Both the position numbers and the translations under genes were made by a program. Shown here piece after piece: positions 58,901-64,000 of a stretch of 64,000 nt of DNA. How positions within the stretch are numbered: position 1 is the stretch's first letter; each line of letters starts with the position of its first letter. The notes beneath the pieces were generated by a model that saw nothing but the letters and a program-made list of their open reading frames with translations, was not told the DNA's origin and did no database searches. Source of the stretch: Ideonella margarita (GTDB lineage: Bacteria > Pseudomonadota > Gammaproteobacteria > Burkholderiales > Burkholderiaceae_C); assembly GCF_038066635.1 (NCBI RefSeq), contig NZ_JBBUTI010000011.1:1-64000 (forward strand). Direction: 5' to 3'.

Positions 58901-61900
58901 CCACTGCTGAAGCGCCACGCCAGGGTGGTGGCCGCTGCGGTGGCCGTGACCGCCGCCATGCTGCTGGCGCGACGCGCCGGCAGCCCCGGCCCGGCCCCGG
59001 GGCTGGCGCTGGCACTGGGCTTGTCGTGGATCGGCACGCCGCTGTGGATCGCCTGGGCCAGCCGGCCCGTGCGGCCCCGGCGCCCCCTGAACAACGCCGA
59101 CCGCGCCTGGCTGCAAACCGTGGCCCACAACACCTGGGCCTGGTTCGCCCAGCATGTGGGTGAGGCCAGCCACCACCTGCCGCCAGACAACGTGCAGACC
59201 ATGCCGCGCACGATGATCGCGCAGCGCACCTCGCCCACCAACATCGGGCTGTACCTGCTGTCGATGTGCTGCGCGCGGGCGTTTGGCTGGATCACGCCCG
59301 AAGAGCTCGCCAGCCGGCTGGGCGCCACGCTCGACACGCTCGACAAGCTGCCGCGCGAACGTGGCCACCTGATGAACTGGATCGACACCGGCAGCCTGGC
59401 CACGCTGGCACCGGCCTATGTGTCGACCGTGGACAGCGGCAACCTGTGCGGCCACCTGCTGGCCGTGGCCCAGGCCTGTGACGACACCGCCACCCACCTG
59501 CCCAGCCCGGCCCCTGATGGCCTGGAGGCCACGCTGCGCCAGCTGGCCAGGCGCTGCCGGGCCTGGGCCGAGGGTGCCGACTTCAGCTTCTTGTACGACA
59601 TCCGACGCCGCCTGCTGCACATCGGCTGGCGGGTGGACGAGCAACAGCTCGACAGCGGCCACTACGACCTGCTGGCCTCGGAAGCCCGGCTGGCCAGCCT
59701 GTGGGCCATTGCCAAGGGCGATGTGCCGGCCACGCACTGGTCGGCGCTCGGGCGGCCGTTTCAGGCCACGTTGCACGACGTCGGGCTGCGCTCATGGTCG
59801 GGCTCGATGTTCGAGTACCTGATGCCCACCCTGGTGCTGGAAGAGCCACAAGGCACGGCACTGGATTGCGCCGCACGCATGGCGGTGCGGGAACAGCGCG
59901 ACTTCGGTGCCCTGCACGGCCTGCCCTGGGGCGTAAGTGAATGCGCCTACGCGGCGGCCGACCGCACCCTGGCCTACCAGTACGCGCCCCAGGGCGTGCC
60001 CCGCCTGGCCCTGCACCGCACCCCGCCCGATGAGCGTGTGGTGGCGCCCTATGCCAGCGCGCTGGCGGCCATGTTGTCGCCCCACGCGGCGGTGGCCAAC
60101 CTGCGCCGGCTGCAAGGGCTGCAAGCCCGCGGGCCGTGGGGCTTCATCGAAGCGATGGACTACACCGCCAGCCGGCAGATCGACAGCGGCGACGGCAGCG
60201 CCCGCGTGGTGCTGGTCAACACCTGGATGGCTCACCACCAGGGCATGACGCTGGTGGCCATCACCAACGTGCTGCTGAACGGGCAGCCGCGCCGCTGGGC
60301 GATGGCCGACCCGCGGCTGGCTGCGGTGGCTTCGCTGCTGCAAGAGCGCGTGCCGCGCGAGGTGGCCCGCCTGCAAGACCCGGTGGCCGGCCTGGCCCGC
60401 CTGGCCATGGCCCGGCAGGTGCAGCGCAGCAGCCGCGAAGTGGTGCCCGGCGCCCAGGCGCTGCAACGTACCCAGATGCTGTCGAACGGGCATTACAGCG
60501 TCACCGTGCGACCGAACGGCGCCGGCTTCAGCCGCCTCGGCATGATCGACCTGCACCGCTGGCGCGACGACGCGCTGCAAGACGCCTGCGGCAGCTTCCT
60601 GTACCTGCGTCGCCACCCCGGCGAAACGCCGATCTCGCTCACCCGTCACCCGGCGGGCGACCCGGCCGCCAGCTACTCGGCCCAGTTCCACACCGACCGC
60701 ATCTGTCTGGAAGCCACCTGGCCGCACCTGCGCAGCCGCATCACGGTGTGGGTCAGCCCGGAAGACGATGTCGAGCTGCGCCGCGTGGAGCTGTGGAACA
60801 CCTCGTCGCAGCCGATGTCGCTGGAGCTGCTGTCGGCCTTCGAAGCCACCTTGAGCGATGCCCGCGCCGACGAGACCCACCCGGCCTTCGCCAACCTGTT
60901 CATCCGCGCCGACTGGGACCCGCATGACCAGGCGCTGCACTTTGCGCGAGGCGCCCGGCGTGAGCAGGAAGCGCCGATGTTCGCCGTGCACTTCCTGGCC
61001 CATGCCGATGGCAACCTGCTCGACGTGCGCGCCAACGCCGACCGCAGCCGCTGGGCCGGCCGCCTGCACCGCCCCTGGGAGGTGCTGGCCGAGTTCGACG
61101 ACGGCCCCACCCCCGCCGGCAACTGCCCCACCGGGCTGGACCCGGTGGCCGCGCTGGCCATGCGGGTGAACCTGCCGCCGCACGGCACCACCCAGTTCAC
61201 CCTGGCCACGGCCGCCGCGCGTGACCGCGGCACGCTCGACGCCCTGGTTGACCGCTACCGCCAGGCCACGGGCCTGGAGCGCTCGTCGCAGCTCAGTGCC
61301 ACCTTGGCCACGCTTCGGCTGCGCGACATGCGCCTGTCGGCCGAAGACCTGGTGGCCGTGCAGACGCTGACCACGCTGCTGGTACAGCTGCACACCCGCC
61401 CGGCGCCCATCACTCCGGTGTCTGACCGGCGGCTGCTGTGGCGCTTCGGCTTGTCGGGCGACCGGCCGCTGATCGTGATCACCGTGTCAGCCGTGCCCGG
61501 CCTGCGGCTGGTGGGCACGCTGGTGCAGGGCCTGCACCGCTGGGCCTGGGGCGGCGTGGCGGTGGATCTGGTGGTCATCAACAGTGAGCCGCGCTCTTAC
61601 CTGCAACCGCTGAAGCGCGATCTGATGGCCCTGCGTGAACGCCATGCCCAGGAAAGCAGTGCGGAGGCACCGAACCGGGTCAGTGGTTTCAGCGTGCTGC
61701 AGGCCACCGACCTGAGCGCCGACGAGCAAGCCACGCTGGCTGGCCTGGCACGGGTGGCCCTGCATGCCGATGGCCGGCCGCTGGCCCAGCACATGGCCGA
61801 CCTGGTGGTGTGGCATGAGCTGGCGCGCCAGCGCCGCGACACCCTCCCCCATGTGGCCCTGTTCAGCCCCCGCCCGGCCACCGAAATGGCGCTGCCGCCG

Positions 61901-64000
61901 GTGGGTGAATTTGATGCTGACGACGGGGCCTGGACCTGCCACGTCAGTGCCACCCGGCCCACGCCCCGCCCGTGGGTGAATGTGCTGGCCAACCCGGCAC
62001 TGGGAACGCTGGTGAGTGAAGCCGGCGCCAGCTGCACCTGGGCCGGCAACAGCCGCCTGCACCAGCTCACGCCCTGGAACAACGACCGGCTGGGTGATCT
62101 CGACGGCGAGCACTTCTGGCTGCAAGACCTGGCCACCCTGGACGTGTGGAACCTCGGCCCCGGCCCCGGCAGCGCACCAGTGCCTTACCGCGTGCGCCAC
62201 CAACCGGGCCTGAGCAGCCTTCAGCATCGGCAAGAGCAGCTGTCAACGCATGTCACGTTCAGCGTTGATCCGGTGCACGCCGTCAAGCGCATCCATGTGC
62301 AGCTGCACAACCACGGCAGCCACGCCCGGCATCTGCGGGTGGTCGGCCTGATCGACTTGTTGATGGGCTCGGTGCGCATCGACCGGCAATCGGTCACCAC
62401 CAGTGTGGGCTACGCCACCGAGCCCGAAGCCGCCGCAACGCCGCACGGGCCGAGCGCACCCAACCTGCCTTCAGGCCTGCGCACCGTGGTGCCCACCGAC
62501 CCCGCCGCGAACGACGCCACCCGGCCGGCCGCCGCGCGCATGCTGCTGGCCACGCAGTGTGACAACCACGACCAGTTTGGCGGCCACACGGCTTTTGTGA
62601 CGCTGGGCCGTGACGACGGACTGGCCATCGACCTGACCGACTGGACCTGCGATCGCCGCGAGCTGTTTGATTTCCGTGGCCACGCCGTGCTGCCCGAGCA
62701 GTTCGGCCAGCGCTGCGGCCATGGGCTTGACCCCTGCGCGGCCCTGGGCGTCCGGGTGCGCCTGGCCCCGGGTGCGGCGGCCGGGCTGGTGTTCACGCTC
62801 GGCCATGGGCACACAGCGGCCGAAGCACGCACGCTGGCGCGCCAAGCCAGTGACGTGTCGCCCCACCTGGCGGCCGACCAGGCCTGCACACAGCTCGACA
62901 AGCTGCTGGGCGCGGTGCAGGTGGCCACCCCCGACCCGCTGTTTGATGCGCTGGTGAACCACTGGCTGCTCTACCAGGCCACGGCCTGCCGCCTGTGGGG
63001 CCGCGCCGGCTTCTACCAGGCCGGCGGCGCCTACGGGTTTCGCGACCAGCTGCAAGACGCCATGGCGCTGGTCATCACCGCGCCTGCGCTGCTGCGCGAA
63101 CAAGTGCTGCGCGCCGCCGCCCGGCAGTTCGTGGAGGGCGATGTGCAGCACTGGTGGCACCCGCACAGCGGCGCAGGCGTGCGCACCCGCTTCAGCGACG
63201 ACCTGCTGTGGCTGCCGCATGCCGCCTGGCATTACGTGCAGGGCACCGGCGACACCGCCATCTGGCACTGCAGCGTGCCATTCATTGACGGTCCCCCGGT
63301 GCCCGAAGGTGCCGAAGACCTGTACAGCGTGCCCGGCCAGCCGGAGCGCGCCGAAGACCGGCAAGGCAGCCTGTATGAGCATTGCGCCCGGTCGCTGGAC
63401 CACAGCCTCAAGATCGGCCCGCACGGCCTGCCCCTGATGGGCGGCGGCGACTGGAACGACGGCATGAACCGCGTCGGCCCCGAAGGCCGGGGCGAATCGG
63501 TGTGGCTGGCCTGGTTCCTGTGCAGCCTGGTGCCGCCATTTACCGCGCTGGCCCGGGAACAGGGCGACAACGAACGCGCCGAGCGCTGGCAGAGCGCCGC
63601 AGATGGCTGGCGCGCCGCATTGGCCAGCGACGCGCCCACCGGCGCCTGGGACGGCGCCTGGTTCAAGCGCGCCTTCTTCGACGACGGCTCGGCGCTGGGC
63701 AGCAGCGCCAACGCCGAATGCCGCATCGACCTGATCGCCCAGTGCTGGGCGGTGCTGTCACACGCGGCCCCGCCAGAGCGTCAGCAACAAGCCATGGCGT
63801 CGGCGCAGGCCCTGCTGGCCGACAACGACGCCGGCCTGCTGAAGCTCTTGACCCCGCCGCTGGCCCATGCCCATCCAGACGCCGGCTACATCCAGGCCTA
63901 CCCGCCCCGTGTGCGTGAAAACGGCGGCCAGTACAACCACGCCGGCGTGTGGGCCGTGATGGCCTGGGCGCAACTGGGCCGGGCGGACCTGGCCTGGCAG
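55982..64000 (+). CDS. ndvB: Cyclic beta-1,2-glucan synthase (NdvB/ChvB-type), 3' end outside window
   Basis: Giant inner-membrane enzyme that makes and cyclises beta-1,2-glucan for the periplasm. 2673 codons are in the window and the frame is open to its end; the family has about 2800 residues, so only the C-terminal end is missing. Order: N-terminal region (DNIGVLHAAHRYIARQE), GT84 glycosyltransferase with membrane helices, DSDTDLPPG (DxD near 663-667), SRTHRWTRGDWQLLPLLFG (near 812), glycoamylase-like domain (GLRSWSGSMFEYLMP near 1270), then GH94 phosphorylase parts with GGGDWNDGMNRVG (near 2489; Asp is the family's catalytic acid). Start taken as TTG 55982 overlapping the previous stop; no ribosome site, so the true start could be a little later. 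Confidence 0.94.
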   Translation, partial: MSAGLWPSHWPWQQAAPDTAAHWLEPARGLLEPPIRAQLLGASGFCAEGHALALSHGAPGKAGRARPFFPRLRDNIGVLHAAHRYIARQESLGRHVSPAGEWLLDNIHLVVAQTREVHDGLPRRYFRGLPVLKEGPLAGLPRVYAIAWAYVSHADSAFEPALLVEFLLAYQSVRPLTQGELWALPTTLRVVLVENLRRLAEQVAAEEAAREAAHELCDQLAHGEPLAEALFQRVAARGVLRPFALQVMQRLHADSDTGTFKGGQGREAVRGALAAALPEPALAQTQQQAEQAAHNQSVGNAIRSLQLLGSADWRGLIAQASPLMQVLLAWAPFAMERDDTQDSTLHAIERLARRSERSESEVAVSLLALAAAPLPADSTGSPPPSHALGYWLHGAGCATFQRQLGMRVAWGSARPDGRRTGILPTLLLTLAVGTAALSAWLLLHPGAPPPLGHGWAWAALVALCGLLAMLPASEVVMAVLYRMIHESVPPTHLPRLALAQGIPPESRVLVVIPAMLTQGGMLQTLVERLERHHLANRELHAQFALLTDFADADTEHSPNDAALLAQALACMETLEARHHGHTRSGLEPDAAPTAAQARPRRFLLLHRARTWCPTEHRWMGWERKRGKLEQLVALLAGSAAPSPFVDLGVASQPAANTPWLITLDSDTDLPPGALRELVGLAAHPLNLPRVDLQKRRVVAGHGILQPRIVTAWPVDAQGHSTATGFHRLFAGAVGSDPYNAVASEVYQDLFGEGSFTGKGLMHVAAVHAVLAARMPDGQVLSHDLLEGCLARCGSVSDVALIEPAPTHADVAASRTHRWTRGDWQLLPLLFGPAGKGLHALDRWKVLDNLRRSLVPPCGLALMLITLAGGPVSPWAVLALMLAAFGLGPVLGAVAGLAPSRDDLALVHFLREAGAELARSLLATAWQVALWWRQSALLLDAQGKALWRTHVSHRHLLQWTTAATAEAQAARGVLPLLKRHARVVAAAVAVTAAMLLARRAGSPGPAPGLALALGLSWIGTPLWIAWASRPVRPRRPLNNADRAWLQTVAHNTWAWFAQHVGEASHHLPPDNVQTMPRTMIAQRTSPTNIGLYLLSMCCARAFGWITPEELASRLGATLDTLDKLPRERGHLMNWIDTGSLATLAPAYVSTVDSGNLCGHLLAVAQACDDTATHLPSPAPDGLEATLRQLARRCRAWAEGADFSFLYDIRRRLLHIGWRVDEQQLDSGHYDLLASEARLASLWAIAKGDVPATHWSALGRPFQATLHDVGLRSWSGSMFEYLMPTLVLEEPQGTALDCAARMAVREQRDFGALHGLPWGVSECAYAAADRTLAYQYAPQGVPRLALHRTPPDERVVAPYASALAAMLSPHAAVANLRRLQGLQARGPWGFIEAMDYTASRQIDSGDGSARVVLVNTWMAHHQGMTLVAITNVLLNGQPRRWAMADPRLAAVASLLQERVPREVARLQDPVAGLARLAMARQVQRSSREVVPGAQALQRTQMLSNGHYSVTVRPNGAGFSRLGMIDLHRWRDDALQDACGSFLYLRRHPGETPISLTRHPAGDPAASYSAQFHTDRICLEATWPHLRSRITVWVSPEDDVELRRVELWNTSSQPMSLELLSAFEATLSDARADETHPAFANLFIRADWDPHDQALHFARGARREQEAPMFAVHFLAHADGNLLDVRANADRSRWAGRLHRPWEVLAEFDDGPTPAGNCPTGLDPVAALAMRVNLPPHGTTQFTLATAAARDRGTLDALVDRYRQATGLERSSQLSATLATLRLRDMRLSAEDLVAVQTLTTLLVQLHTRPAPITPVSDRRLLWRFGLSGDRPLIVITVSAVPGLRLVGTLVQGLHRWAWGGVAVDLVVINSEPRSYLQPLKRDLMALRERHAQESSAEAPNRVSGFSVLQATDLSADEQATLAGLARVALHADGRPLAQHMADLVVWHELARQRRDTLPHVALFSPRPATEMALPPVGEFDADDGAWTCHVSATRPTPRPWVNVLANPALGTLVSEAGASCTWAGNSRLHQLTPWNNDRLGDLDGEHFWLQDLATLDVWNLGPGPGSAPVPYRVRHQPGLSSLQHRQEQLSTHVTFSVDPVHAVKRIHVQLHNHGSHARHLRVVGLIDLLMGSVRIDRQSVTTSVGYATEPEAAATPHGPSAPNLPSGLRTVVPTDPAANDATRPAAARMLLATQCDNHDQFGGHTAFVTLGRDDGLAIDLTDWTCDRRELFDFRGHAVLPEQFGQRCGHGLDPCAALGVRVRLAPGAAAGLVFTLGHGHTAAEARTLARQASDVSPHLAADQACTQLDKLLGAVQVATPDPLFDALVNHWLLYQATACRLWGRAGFYQAGGAYGFRDQLQDAMALVITAPALLREQVLRAAARQFVEGDVQHWWHPHSGAGVRTRFSDDLLWLPHAAWHYVQGTGDTAIWHCSVPFIDGPPVPEGAEDLYSVPGQPERAEDRQGSLYEHCARSLDHSLKIGPHGLPLMGGGDWNDGMNRVGPEGRGESVWLAWFLCSLVPPFTALAREQGDNERAERWQSAADGWRAALASDAPTGAWDGAWFKRAFFDDGSALGSSANAECRIDLIAQCWAVLSHAAPPERQQQAMASAQALLADNDAGLLKLLTPPLAHAHPDAGYIQAYPPRVRENGGQYNHAGVWAVMAWAQLGRADLAWQ

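Noticed and set aside
59792..61393. 533-codon open frame on the minus strand
   Set aside because: It is antisense to ndvB, whose frame is continuous and has catalytic motifs on both sides.
1..64000. tRNA genes, CRISPR arrays, insertion sequences, prophage genes, toxin-antitoxin or restriction systems
   Set aside because: All gaps were read on both strands; no regular spaced repeats, no transposase-, integrase- or nuclease-like products and no cloverleaf with CCA-type end were seen.

Overview
The window is chromosomal DNA from a high-GC betaproteobacterium, most likely Burkholderiales and possibly near the Leptothrix/Roseateles/Aquabacterium group. The order (family-level only) is inferred from the style of the gene products: the trxB / ftsK / lolA / rarA neighbourhood, DUF3649-PepSY-DUF3325 iron genes, a UspA gene with an FNR-type site, and many Burkholderiales-type envelope proteins. 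No tRNA, rRNA, insertion sequence, prophage or CRISPR array was found. No stretch longer than about 300 bases lacks a gene.

Layout. 1-16.5 kb is largely housekeeping: a truncated livH; rarA; cheW; a small barrel-like protein; the overlapping run crp-like > ftsK > lolA; trxB; rpmB-rpmG behind a long structured leader; a fatty acid desaturase; rsmB; a DUF1345 protein; purN; trpS; an EamA exporter; and a mercaptopyruvate sulfurtransferase. 16.5-25 kb holds uspA with an FNR-like box, a ZIP metal transporter, two paralogous galactose/glyoxal-oxidase-like copper radical oxidases that bracket ppx, an ArsC/YffB-like gene and a secreted unknown, and then dps. 25-32 kb has a CbpA-like J protein and a run OmpA > fatty-acid-hydroxylase-like > membrane-fusion protein > ABC permease (frameshifted) > ABC ATPase > PRC-barrel. 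32-36.5 kb is an overlapping pair of an MHYT hybrid histidine kinase and an HD-GYP response regulator. 36.5-41.3 kb is an iron-uptake operon (TonB receptor, DUF3649, PepSY, DUF3325) behind a Fur-like box. 41.2-51.9 kb contains a Tat-exported dienelactone hydrolase-like enzyme with a divergent GlxA-type regulator, several small unknowns, a PPOX-type flavoprotein, a phytase paired with its own TonB-dependent receptor, a degenerate GGDEF membrane protein and an AraC regulator. 52-64 kb is an envelope block: BON lipoprotein, OmpA/DUF4398 and DUF4398 lipoproteins on one strand; a frameshifted DUF1328 gene, YqjD/YqjE/YqjK-like small membrane proteins and a very large cyclic beta-1,2-glucan synthase (cut by the window end) on the other.

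The observations most worth following are: a DNA element with identical architecture (GTGTGG-N22-TCCCACAC) at nearly the same distance upstream of both copper radical oxidases; the long hairpin in the rpmB leader; two one-base insertions that break otherwise well conserved genes; and the palindrome-rich divergent promoter region of the envelope block.
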